Shown piece by piece: positions 28,430-35,568 of a stretch of 64,000 nt of DNA. A program made the position numbers and the translations under genes. Each line of letters begins with the position of its first letter. Position 1 is the first letter of the stretch. The notes under the pieces were generated by a model that was given only the letters and a program-made list of their open reading frames with translations, did no database searches and was not told where the DNA came from. The stretch is from Geopseudomonas sagittaria (lineage in GTDB: Bacteria; Pseudomonadota; Gammaproteobacteria; Pseudomonadales; Pseudomonadaceae): positions 62,001 through 126,000 of the forward strand of contig NZ_FOXM01000013.1 in the NCBI RefSeq assembly GCF_900115715.1, read 5' to 3'.

Positions 28430-29344
28430 TCAGCGCAGCCCGAATTCCTCCCACACCTGCGCGGCGCTGTGCTGGAGGATGGCGTGGCGGCGTGCCAGCA
28501 CCTGGCGGTCACGGTCGTAGCCGCCGCCGATCAGCCCGGCCACCGGGATGTCGCGGCCCAGGCAATGGCGCAGTACCGTCAGGTCGCGCGCGGCGATGCC
28601 GGCATCGCTGAGCTCCAGCAGGCCGAGGGCGTCGTTCTTGTGCACGTCGACTCCGGCGTCGTAGAGCACCAGGTCGGGCTGGTAGATGGTCAGCAGGTAG
28701 TTGAGCAGTTCGTCGACCGTCTGCAGGTACTCGGCGTCGCCCATGCCGGCGGCCAGGGCGATGTCCCAGTCGCTGTGCGCCTTGCTGGCCGGGAAGTTTC
28801 GCTCGCAGTGCAACGACACGGTCACCGCGTCGCGGCAGTCTTCCAGCAGGCGCGCGGTGCCGTCGCCCTGATGTACGTCGCAGTCGAAGATCAGCACCCG
28901 GTGCACCCGCCCGCTGGCCAGCAGGTAGCGGGCGATCACCGCCAGGTCGTTGAAGATGCAGAAACCGGACGGATGGTCGTAATGGGCATGGTGGGTGCCG
29001 CCGGCGAGGTTGCAGGCCAGGCCATGGGCGAGGGCCAGCTCGGCGGTCAGCAGCGAGCCGCCTACCGCGCGCACCGTGCGCCGCGCCAGCGCCGCGCTCC
29101 ACGGCAGGCCGAGGCGGCGCTGTTCCTCGCGCGGCAGCTCGCCGCTCAGGTAGCGCTCGATGTAGGCTGGAGCGTGGGCGAGGGCGAGGATGTCCCGCGG
29201 GCACAGCTCGGGCGCGTGGTAGTCCGCTGCCAGGGCCGTGCCGCGCAGGTGCTCGTGGAGCAGTCGGAACTTCTCCATGGGGAAGCGGTGCTCGGCCGGA
29301 AACGGCGGGCTGTAGTCGTCGTGATAGACCAGGGGCAGCGGCAT
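28430..29344 (-). CDS. Histone deacetylase-family (HDAC11-like) amidohydrolase
   Basis: This 304-residue zinc hydrolase belongs to the deacetylase superfamily, whose bacterial members remove acetyl groups from polyamines or small amides. The catalytic tandem histidine is visible in NLAGGTHHAHYDHPSGFCIFND, zinc ligands in LIFDCDVHQGDGTA, and the transition-state region in LYDAGVDVHKND and GLIGGGYDRD. Compared with class I enzymes the N-terminus is short, like HDAC11-type proteins. speA lies convergent to it, so an acetylpolyamine substrate is possible but unproven. No good ribosome binding site precedes the ATG. The 235-base gap to tesB shows no gene. Confidence 0.87.
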   Translation of the reverse strand: MPLPLVYHDDYSPPFPAEHRFPMEKFRLLHEHLRGTALAADYHAPELCPRDILALAHAPAYIERYLSGELPREEQRRLGLPWSAALARRTVRAVGGSLLTAELALAHGLACNLAGGTHHAHYDHPSGFCIFNDLAVIARYLLASGRVHRVLIFDCDVHQGDGTARLLEDCRDAVTVSLHCERNFPASKAHSDWDIALAAGMGDAEYLQTVDELLNYLLTIYQPDLVLYDAGVDVHKNDALGLLELSDAGIAARDLTVLRHCLGRDIPVAGLIGGGYDRDRQVLARRHAILQHSAAQVWEEFGLR

Positions 29345-29579
29345 GATCGGCGGCAGGCGAGGAGGGATCCGTCATTATGCGCCGCACGGCGCCGAATGGC
29401 AGAGTGCCGGTGGCCGCCGGCCCCGCATAAAGTGCTCGGCAGTGCCGGCATAAAGCCTTTACCATTTCGTCAACCGCCTGCGCGGCGCAGTCCGTCTCCG
29501 CCGTCCGCCGGCCCCTTGTTCAATAGCGTCGGCCGGCGCCTGCGCGCGATCGCCCAGCCGTGCCTGAAGGAGAGACAGC

Positions 29580-30455
29580 ATGACCCAAGTGCTCGACGAG
29601 CTGGTGGCCCTGCTCAGCCTGGAAACCATCGAGGAAAACCTGTTCCGCGGCGTCAGCCAGGATCTGGGCTTTCGCCAGCTGTTCGGCGGCCAGGTGATCG
29701 GCCAGTCGCTGTCGGCAGCCAGCCAGACGGTGGCGGTCGAGCGCCACATGCACTCCATGCATGCCTACTTCCTGCGCCCAGGCGACGCCACCCTGCCGGT
29801 GGTCTACGAGGTCGACCGGGTGCGCGACGGCGGCAGCTTCGCCACGCGCCGCGTGCTGGCGATCCAGAAGGGCCGGCCGATCTACAGCTGCAGCGTTTCG
29901 TTCCAGCAGGAGGAGGAGGGCTTCAGCCACCAGACGCCGAGCATGCCCGACGTGCCAGGGCCGGAGGAGCTGGCTTCCGAGCAGGAGCTGAGCAACGCGC
30001 TCGGTTACGAGCGTCCGGAGGGGATGCGCGAGCCGCTGTTCTTCGACATGCCGATCGAGATCCGCCCGGTCGACCCGGCCGATGCCGGTCATCCGCAGGC
30101 GCGTGCGCCGTTCAAGTACCTGTGGGTGCGCGCCGCCGGCACGCTGCCGGACAACCCGGCGCTGCACAAGTACCTGATGGCCTACGCCAGCGACTTCGGC
30201 CTGCTGACCACCGCGCTGCTGCCCCATGGCGTGTCCTTCTGGCAGCGCTCGATGCAGATCGCCAGTCTCGATCATTCGCTGTGGTTCCACAGCCGTGACG
30301 TGCGCGCCGACGAGTGGATGCTGTATGCCCTGGACAGCCCCTGGGCCGGCAACGGCCGCGGCTTCACCCGCGGCAACATCTTCAACCGGGCGGGGCAGTT
30401 GCTCGCCTCGGTGGCCCAGGAAGGCCTGATCCGCCACCGTGCCGACTGGGCCTGA
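29580..30455 (+). CDS. tesB: Acyl-CoA thioesterase II
   Basis: TesB hydrolyses medium- and long-chain acyl-CoAs. The 291-residue protein has the double hot-dog fold signature: FRGVSQDLGFRQLFGGQVIG in the first half, HMHSMHAYFLRPG, and AYASDFGLLTTALLPHG with the catalytic aspartate region and SLDHSLWFHSRDVRADEWML in the second. GAGAGAC precedes the ATG. The HAD phosphatase gene begins 10 bases after its stop, so the two are probably cotranscribed. Confidence 0.95.
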   Translation: MTQVLDELVALLSLETIEENLFRGVSQDLGFRQLFGGQVIGQSLSAASQTVAVERHMHSMHAYFLRPGDATLPVVYEVDRVRDGGSFATRRVLAIQKGRPIYSCSVSFQQEEEGFSHQTPSMPDVPGPEELASEQELSNALGYERPEGMREPLFFDMPIEIRPVDPADAGHPQARAPFKYLWVRAAGTLPDNPALHKYLMAYASDFGLLTTALLPHGVSFWQRSMQIASLDHSLWFHSRDVRADEWMLYALDSPWAGNGRGFTRGNIFNRAGQLLASVAQEGLIRHRADWA

Positions 30456-30465
30456 CGCCGTGGCC

Positions 30466-31068
30466 ATGCCCAGCGGGACGGCCCTGGCGCAGCTGCGCCA
30501 CTGGGTGTTCGACATGGACGGCACCCTGACCATCGCCGTGCACGACTTCGCGGCGATCCGCCGGGCGCTGGAGATTCCGCCGCAGGACGACATCCTCGCC
30601 TTCCTGGCGGCCTTGCCGGAGCAGGAGGCGGCGCCCCGGCACGCCTGGCTGCTGGCCCACGAGCGCGAGCTGGCCGAGGCCGCGCGCCCGGCACCCGGTG
30701 CCTGCGCGCTGGTGCGCGCGCTGCACGCCCGCGACTGCCGGCTGGGCATCCTCACCCGCAACGCCCGACCGCTGGCGCTGCTCACCCTCGAGGCGATCGG
30801 CCTGCTCGACTGCTTCGTGGTCGACGACATCCTCGGTCGCGACGAGGCGCCGCCCAAGCCGCAGCCGCACGGCCTGCTGCAGCTGGCGGCGCGCTGGGCG
30901 GTGGCACCGGGCGAGCTGGCGATGGTCGGCGACTTCGTCCACGACCTCAACTGTGCGCGGGCCGCCGGCGCGCGCAGCGTGCTGGTCAACCACCCGGAAA
31001 ACCCCTGGCCGGAACTCACCGACCTGTACGCCCGCGACTGCGCCGAGCTGCAGCGCCTGCTCGGCTGA
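30466..31068 (+). CDS. HAD-superfamily phosphatase
   Basis: The 200-residue protein has the full HAD set: motif I VFDMDGTLT with the nucleophile aspartate, motif II ILTRN, motif III lysine in PPKPQPHG, and motif IV VGDFVHDLNCARAAGA. The small helical cap (about 20-75) places it near phosphoglycolate phosphatase and YqaB-like enzymes. The substrate is unknown. The ATG at 30466 is used; the GTG at 30460 in frame is an alternative. It follows tesB by 10 bases. It is convergent with the zinc peptidase gene, with 46 bases between the stops. Confidence 0.87.
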   Translation: MPSGTALAQLRHWVFDMDGTLTIAVHDFAAIRRALEIPPQDDILAFLAALPEQEAAPRHAWLLAHERELAEAARPAPGACALVRALHARDCRLGILTRNARPLALLTLEAIGLLDCFVVDDILGRDEAPPKPQPHGLLQLAARWAVAPGELAMVGDFVHDLNCARAAGARSVLVNHPENPWPELTDLYARDCAELQRLLG

Positions 31069-31114
31069 GCACGCTCGGCTGGCGGCGCGCAGGGGCAGGC
31101 GCAGTGCGGCCAGC

Positions 31115-31981
31115 CTACAGCCGCGCGGCCTTGAAGGTGTCGCAGCTGCCCGGGTCGCCGGCGTCGAAGCCGTTCCTGAACCAGCGCACGCGCTGCGCCG
31201 AGGTGCCGTGGGTGAAGGAGTCCGGCACCACCTGGCCCTGGGTATGCCGCTGCAGGCGGTCGTCGCCGATGGCGTTGGCGGCGTTCAGCGCCTCTTCCAG
31301 GTCGCCCGGCTCCAGCCAGTCGAGGCGGCGCTGGGCATGGTGCGCCCAGACCCCGGCCAGGCAGTCGGCCTGCAGCTCCTGACGCACCAGCAGGCCGTTG
31401 GCGCCCTCCATCGTGGCGCCACGCTGGCGGGCAGCGTTGACCTTGGCCGAGACACCGAGCAGGGTCTGCACGTGGTGGCCGACCTCGTGGGCGATCACGT
31501 AGGCCTGGGCGAAGTCGCCGGCGGCGGCAAAGCGCTGCTCCAGCTCGGCGAAGAACTGCAGGTCGAGATACACCTGGCGGTCGGCCGGACAGTAGAAGGG
31601 GCCGACCGCCGCGCTGGCCAGGCCGCAGGCCGAGCGCACGCTGGCGCTGAACAGCACCAGCTTGGGCTCCTGGTATTGCTGGCCGGCGTCCTGGAACAGG
31701 GCGCGCCAGGTGTCCTCGGTATCGCCAAGCACGGCGCGGACGAACTCGCTGTGTTCGTCGCCGGCGCCCGTGCTTGGCTGGCTGTCGCCGGGAACCTGCT
31801 GCTGCACCAGCTCGCCGCCGATCTGGCCGAGGATCTGCAGCGGATCCTTGCCCATCAGCAGGCCGATGATGACGATGGCGGCGATGCCGCCCAGGCTGAG
31901 TTTGCCGCTGCCGATGTGCATGCCGCCACGGCCGCGGGCGTCCACCACGTTGTCGCTGCGTCGCGCCCGTTTCCAGCGCAT
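31115..31981 (-). CDS. YpfJ-like neutral zinc metallopeptidase
   Basis: This 288-residue protein starts MRWKRARRSDNVVDARGRGG at the ATG at 31981, with AGGAG 7 bases upstream on the minus strand. A Gly-rich N-terminal stretch precedes a single membrane helix (LGGIAAIVIIGLLMG, about 29-43), then a periplasmic peptidase domain with the gluzincin motif HEVGHH (YVIAHEVGHHVQTLLG) and a downstream glutamate-bearing helix, QELQADCLAGVWAHH. These features define the YpfJ/zinc-metalloprotease-TldD-independent neutral family. The target proteins are unknown. The 5' side of the gene shows no strong promoter. Confidence 0.88.
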   Translation of the reverse strand: MRWKRARRSDNVVDARGRGGMHIGSGKLSLGGIAAIVIIGLLMGKDPLQILGQIGGELVQQQVPGDSQPSTGAGDEHSEFVRAVLGDTEDTWRALFQDAGQQYQEPKLVLFSASVRSACGLASAAVGPFYCPADRQVYLDLQFFAELEQRFAAAGDFAQAYVIAHEVGHHVQTLLGVSAKVNAARQRGATMEGANGLLVRQELQADCLAGVWAHHAQRRLDWLEPGDLEEALNAANAIGDDRLQRHTQGQVVPDSFTHGTSAQRVRWFRNGFDAGDPGSCDTFKAARL

Positions 31982-32196
31982 GAGCATTCTCCTGTCAGGT
32001 CGGCGACCAGCCGCCGCACTCCCTGCAGTGTCGCCGCTGCGCGGCCGGTCGGCCAGTCCGATCGTCCGTGCCGCTGGTGCTGCGCGGTTCTTCTCGCCGC
32101 GCGCCTGGTGGGCGATCCTCGTCGCTGGCGGCCTGATCACTCTGGCGCTGCTCGGCGTCTACTGGCAGGCGTTGGGGTGCTGCGCCTGCTGCCGCG

Positions 32197-32739
32197 CTAG
32201 CGCGGGATCTTCACCTTGGCGAACGAGCCGCGCGCGACCTTGCGGTGGCAGGCCGCGCAGTTGCCGGCGCCGCCGACCGATTTGCCGGCGAACTGCTTGG
32301 CGCTGACCGCATGGTGCCTGCGCTTGAACCAGCGGGTCGCGGTGATCCGCGGCTGCTCGTCGGCGCTGACGGTGCCTTCCAGCGGCTGGCGGTTGTTGCT
32401 GGAGACCAGCAGCAGGAAGTCGCGGATCGCCTGCTCCTCGGCCGGGCCGAGGGAGGCGTCGCTGCCGTAGTGATGGCTCAGGCTGTTCATGTGCCGCTCC
32501 CAGGCCTTGGCCGGCAGCAGGCCTGGCGGGTAGGCCATGTGGCAGCGGCCGCATTCGGTCAGCCACTTTTGCGCGGCACCGGCGGGCAGTTCGAGCTGCG
32601 GCGCTCGCGTGTATGCGCCGGCGGTGACGACGTCGGGCTGGACGAGCGGTGCGCCGCCGCTGGCGCGCAGGGAGGCGGATTCGGCCAGCGCCAGCGAGCT
32701 GGCCAGGACGAGGAGCAGGGCGATGCCGTGGCGTTTCAT
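32197..32739 (-). CDS. Dihaem c-type cytochrome, periplasmic
   Basis: The 180-residue protein has a Sec signal (MKRHGIALLLVLASSLALA) and two haem-attachment sites, CGRCH (TECGRCHMAYPPGLLP, about residue 63) and CAACH (GNCAACHRKV, about residue 161), about 98 residues apart. The family resembles dihaem cytochrome DHC proteins that accompany respiratory or cytochrome b561 redox modules. No partner oxidoreductase is adjacent. GGAGCCCCCC precedes the ATG. The 3' end overlaps no recognised gene on the plus strand. Confidence 0.82.
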   Translation of the reverse strand: MKRHGIALLLVLASSLALAESASLRASGGAPLVQPDVVTAGAYTRAPQLELPAGAAQKWLTECGRCHMAYPPGLLPAKAWERHMNSLSHHYGSDASLGPAEEQAIRDFLLLVSSNNRQPLEGTVSADEQPRITATRWFKRRHHAVSAKQFAGKSVGGAGNCAACHRKVARGSFAKVKIPR

Positions 32740-33074
32740 GGGGGGCTCCGAAGCGGTGTGGCGCCATCCTCCGCCGCCGCGCTGAATCCAACCTTAAAAA
32801 ATGTATGGGTATTGTCAGGCTGCCTGCCCGTCGGGGCGCCACCTCCGCGCTCGCCGTGCCGCCGCACCTGCAGGCGCGGTTCCTGAGCATTCGCGCGCCC
32901 TGCGCGGAGCCGCCAGTGCAGCGCTGCCATTCGCTGTCGGTGCCGGAAGGCTGTGGACGCTGGCCTGCCAGACGCAGCCGGCCAGTGGCGCTGCGGTGGT
33001 CGAGTATTGATGCTCGCGGCAGACGCCCGAGCTTTGGCTAGGCTTGCTGCAGTCGACCTTGAAAGGAGTGCGCC
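32740..33074. other. Gene-free interval of 335 bases
   Basis: No supported gene is seen between the divergent dihaem cytochrome and DUF3617 genes. A T/A-rich patch (TTAAAAAATGTATGGGTATT, around 32795) is close to the cytochrome gene and probably holds its promoter; the rest is GC-rich without clear repeats. Plus-strand frames here lack codon bias and ribosome sites. Confidence 0.6.
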
Positions 33075-33605
33075 ATGAAACCTCTGTTCCGCCTGGCCGC
33101 GGCGGCCAGTCTGCTGGTCGCCGCAGCTCCGGCTCAGGCCCAGGAGGTGCTCCCCGGGCTGTGGGAGCTGAGCAGCGACAACATGCAGGTCAATGGTCAG
33201 CCGCTGCCGCCCATGCAGGAGCTGCTCGGTCAGGTGGAGAGTCTGCCGGCCGAGCAGCGGCAGATGCTGGAGGAGGCTATGGCCGGGAAGGGCATCCAGG
33301 CCGGCGGCCAGGGCCTGCGCGTGTGCCTGAGCGAGGCCCAGGTCAAGGCGCAGGAGCTGCCGCTGCAGGATGCGCAGAGCGGCTGTAGCCAGGAGATCAC
33401 CGAGCGCAGCGAGCGGCTGTGGAAATTCCGCTTCCGTTGCCCGGATGCCGAAGGGCAGGGCGAGACCCGCTTCGTCAGCGAGCGCGAATTCGTCACCCGT
33501 ATCGACAGTCGCTTCAACACGGCCGGTCAGGCCGGCAGCTCGCGTATGGAAACCCGCGCGCGCTGGCTGGGCGAGGACTGCGGGGAACTCAAGCCGAGGC
33601 CCTGA
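33075..33605 (+). CDS. DUF3617 periplasmic protein
   Basis: The 176-residue protein begins with a Sec signal (MKPLFRLAAAASLLVAAAPAQA) after AAAGGAG. The mature part carries the DUF3617 features: PGLWELSSDNMQVNGQ at the start, a Met/Gln-rich central helix (PPMQELLGQVESLPAEQRQML), and four cysteines, two in VCLSEAQ and GCSQE, one in FRCPD and one in GEDCGELKPRP. Its function is unknown. A bidirectional terminator follows, shared with the tRNA-Phe genes on the other strand. Confidence 0.85.
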   Translation: MKPLFRLAAAASLLVAAAPAQAQEVLPGLWELSSDNMQVNGQPLPPMQELLGQVESLPAEQRQMLEEAMAGKGIQAGGQGLRVCLSEAQVKAQELPLQDAQSGCSQEITERSERLWKFRFRCPDAEGQGETRFVSEREFVTRIDSRFNTAGQAGSSRMETRARWLGEDCGELKPRP

Positions 33606-33631
33606 GGGTGATTTTCGCCGGCCAGAATGCA

Positions 33632-33660
33632 GAAAGCCCCGGCACATGGCCGGGGCTTTC
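33632..33660. terminator. Bidirectional terminator hairpin
   Basis: GAAAGCCCCGGC and GCCGGGGCTTTC form a perfect 12-base stem with loop ACATG. It lies 26 bases past the DUF3617 stop and 14 bases past the 3' end of the first tRNA-Phe on the opposite strand. The A/T-rich stem bases at either end give short T-runs in both directions. Confidence 0.8.
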
Positions 33661-33673
33661 CGTACTGAATCAG

Positions 33674-33749
33674 TGGTGCCCAGGGACGGAATCGAACCGC
33701 CGACACGGGGATTTTCAATCCCCTGCTCTACCGACTGAGCTACCTGGGC
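33674..33749 (-). tRNA. tRNA-Phe (GAA), downstream copy
   Basis: A 76-base cloverleaf reads on the minus strand with acceptor GCCCAGG/CCTGGGC, D-arm AGCTCAGTCGGTAGAGC, anticodon GAA inside CTGAAAA-type loop, T-arm GTTCGATTC and encoded CCA. It is identical to the other copy 28 bases away. Confidence 0.97.
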
Positions 33750-33777
33750 ATATCAGGGATTGGGCACCTGAAATAAG

Positions 33778-33853
33778 TGGTGCCCAGGGACGGAATCGAA
33801 CCGCCGACACGGGGATTTTCAATCCCCTGCTCTACCGACTGAGCTACCTGGGC
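33778..33853 (-). tRNA. tRNA-Phe (GAA), upstream copy
   Basis: This is identical over all 76 bases to the copy at 33674-33749, with encoded CCA and anticodon GAA. It is promoter-proximal; the two form one transcript driven by the stable-RNA promoter at 33867-33896. Confidence 0.97.
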
Positions 33854-33866
33854 AACAACGGCCGGC

Positions 33867-33896
33867 ATTAAACCGTCTTTCCCGCTGGAGCGTCAA
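33867..33896 (-). promoter_or_regulatory. Stable-RNA promoter of the tRNA-Phe pair
   Basis: On the minus strand TTGACG (33891-33896), an 18-base spacer and TTTAAT (33867-33872) are followed by the GC-rich discriminator GCCGGCC. This discriminator is typical of stringently controlled tRNA/rRNA promoters. Transcription would begin about 7 bases before the upstream tRNA. Confidence 0.7.
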
Positions 33897-33962
33897 CTGC
33901 TGCCAGCGAAAAAATCAGTTTTTTTAAGCACTTGGCCGCGGTGGAGGGTTGTTGGCCGGACT

Positions 33963-34235
33963 TCACTCGCTCGGCGGCACGTAGCCTTCGGCCTGGGCGT
34001 AGTCCTCGCCGGCGAAGAACTTGTCCATCTCGGCCTGGAGGAACTTGCGGTCGGCGGCGTCCATCATGTTCAGCCGGCGCTCGTTGATCAGCATGGTCTG
34101 GTGCTTCTGCCATTCGTTCCAGGCTTGCTGCGAAATGTGGTTGAAGATGTCCTCGCCCTTGGCGCCCGGGAAGGGCTGGCGGTCGAGGCCGGGGAGTTCC
34201 TGGTTGTACTTGCGGCACATCACCATGCGGGTCAT
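33963..34235 (-). CDS. yggX: Fe(2+)-trafficking / oxidative damage protection protein YggX
   Basis: The 90-residue protein matches YggX over its whole length: [20 protein letters not shown] with the conserved Cys7, [22 protein letters not shown] and the C-terminal [18 protein letters not shown]. YggX protects iron-sulfur clusters, MutY among them, and helps manage Fe(II). It lies directly downstream of mutY on the same strand, 79 bases away, as in other gammaproteobacteria, which fits the shared iron-sulfur theme. The stretch between its stop and the tRNA promoter has opposing A- and T-runs that could end transcription. Confidence 0.96.
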   Translation of the reverse strand: MTRMVMCRKYNQELPGLDRQPFPGAKGEDIFNHISQQAWNEWQKHQTMLINERRLNMMDAADRKFLQAEMDKFFAGEDYAQAEGYVPPSE

Positions 34236-34314
34236 ACGTTGTCTCCTCGAAACGGGGTGGCGAGCGGCGCATGCAGGCGCCTCTGCGAGGCCGGATGCTG
34301 CGGGCGCGGGGACC

Positions 34315-35391
34315 CTAGGCGGGCTGGCCCTGCAGTTCGGCTTGCGCGCGCTTGAGCAGCTTCTTCACCGGAGCGGCGAGGCCCAGGCGCGGCGGGTTGG
34401 CGAGGTTATACCAGAGCCAGTCGCCTTCGGCCACGCCGTGGCCTTGGCGGGCGGCAGCGACCAGCAGCGGCTCGATGTGCAGCTGGAAGTGGCTGAAGGT
34501 GTGGCGCAGCGGGGCGAGGGTCTGCTCGCTGCCCAGGCGCAGGCCGTGGCGGGCGGCCAGTTCGGCCAGTTCGCCGCGCTGCGCCAGTTCCGGCAGGCTC
34601 CACAGGCCACCCCACAGGCCGCTGGCCGGCCGGCGGTAGAGCAGGATGGCACCCTCGCCGTCGTGCAGCAGCGGCATCAGGGTGTGTTTCTGCGGCAGCG
34701 CCTTGCGTGGCTTGGGCTGCGGGTAGTCGGTTTCGCGGCCGAGGCGGTGCGCCTGGCAGTCGGCGGCTAGCGGGCAGAGCAGGCAGCTCGGCTTGCTGCG
34801 GGTGCACAGGGTGGCGCCCAGATCCATCATCGCCTGGGTGTAGTGGTTGACCCGCGCGTGCGGGGTCAGGCGTTCGGCGGCGTCCCACAGCTGCGCGGCC
34901 ACCCGCATCTCGCCGGGATAGCCGTCCTGGGCGAGAAAGCGTGCCAGCACGCGCTTGACGTTGCCGTCGAGGATCGGCGCGCGCAGGCCCATGCTGATGC
35001 TGGCGATGGCGCCGGCGGTGGAGCGGCCGATGCCGGGCAGCTCGGCGAGCGCCGCCACCGCGCGCGGGAACTCGCCGCCGTGCTCGGCGACCACGATCCG
35101 CGCGGTCTGGTGCAGGTTGCGCGCGCGGCTGTAGTAGCCGAGGCCGGTCCACAGGTGCAGCACCTCGTCGGCGCTGGCGGCGGCCAGCGCTTCTACCGTC
35201 GGTAAAGCGGACATGAATCGCTGGTAGTAGCCGAGCACGGTGGCCACCTGGGTCTGCTGCAGCATGATTTCCGACACCCACACCCGGTAGGGATTGATGT
35301 CCTGCTGCCAGGGCAGGTCGTGGCGGCCATGCTGGTCGAACCAGGCGAGCACGCGGGCGGCGAAGTCGGCGGTGGGGGCGGGAGCGGTCAT
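34315..35391 (-). CDS. mutY: A/G-specific adenine DNA glycosylase
   Basis: MutY removes adenine paired with 8-oxoguanine. The 358-residue protein begins [20 protein letters not shown] at the ATG at 35391; the ATG at 35433 would add a non-conserved leader. It has the catalytic glutamate region [17 protein letters not shown], the helix-hairpin-helix with [15 protein letters not shown] and the aspartate in [12 protein letters not shown]. The 4Fe-4S cluster motif C-X6-C-X2-C-X5-C is [19 protein letters not shown]-terminal NUDIX-like domain ([18 protein letters not shown] to [10 protein letters not shown]) recognises 8-oxoguanine. All parts are intact. Confidence 0.97.
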   Translation of the reverse strand: MTAPAPTADFAARVLAWFDQHGRHDLPWQQDINPYRVWVSEIMLQQTQVATVLGYYQRFMSALPTVEALAAASADEVLHLWTGLGYYSRARNLHQTARIVVAEHGGEFPRAVAALAELPGIGRSTAGAIASISMGLRAPILDGNVKRVLARFLAQDGYPGEMRVAAQLWDAAERLTPHARVNHYTQAMMDLGATLCTRSKPSCLLCPLAADCQAHRLGRETDYPQPKPRKALPQKHTLMPLLHDGEGAILLYRRPASGLWGGLWSLPELAQRGELAELAARHGLRLGSEQTLAPLRHTFSHFQLHIEPLLVAAARQGHGVAEGDWLWYNLANPPRLGLAAPVKKLLKRAQAELQGQPA

Positions 35392-35421
35392 AGGCTGGGC
35401 GGCAGGGGATCGCAGGAGGAG

Positions 35422-35555
35422 TTCGACCGCCATGGTACAGGGTCATGGCGGTCGAATCGTCCCCACAGGCTGTGGGGCAATCGCATGAGCTGGCAGCTAC
35501 CGCTATCGCCTCCCGCTGGCTGGACAAGGGGAGCGCGGCGCTCGTGCGATTGCCC
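35422..35555. repeat. Nested inverted repeats between mutY and asmA
   Basis: Three perfect dyads lie in 134 bases: TTCGACCGCCATG/CATGGCGGTCGAA (35422-35456, 13-base arms), CCCCACA/TGTGGGG (around 35461-35477), and GGGCAATCGCA/TGCGATTGCCC (35475-35555, 11-base arms enclosing a GAGCG/CGCTC hairpin). No gene is visible in this 177-base gap. The layout is like a REP cluster or small MITE. Confidence 0.65.
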
Positions 35556-35568
35556 TGGGCTGAGGGGG

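Noticed and set aside
31980..32306. Plus-strand frame with a hydrophobic segment AWWAILVAGGLITLALLGVYW followed by CCACCR, possible small membrane protein
   Set aside because: No ribosome site, no close start codon, and the frame runs antisense into the cytochrome gene; hydrophobic frames arise often opposite GC-rich coding DNA.
33674..33853. Duplicated tRNA-Phe as evidence for an integrated island
   Set aside because: The neighbours on both sides are core genes in normal order, and no integrase or partial tRNA repeat at a distance was seen.
35392..35433. Longer MutY from the ATG at 35433
   Set aside because: The added 14 residues fall in the inverted-repeat region and are not conserved in MutY.
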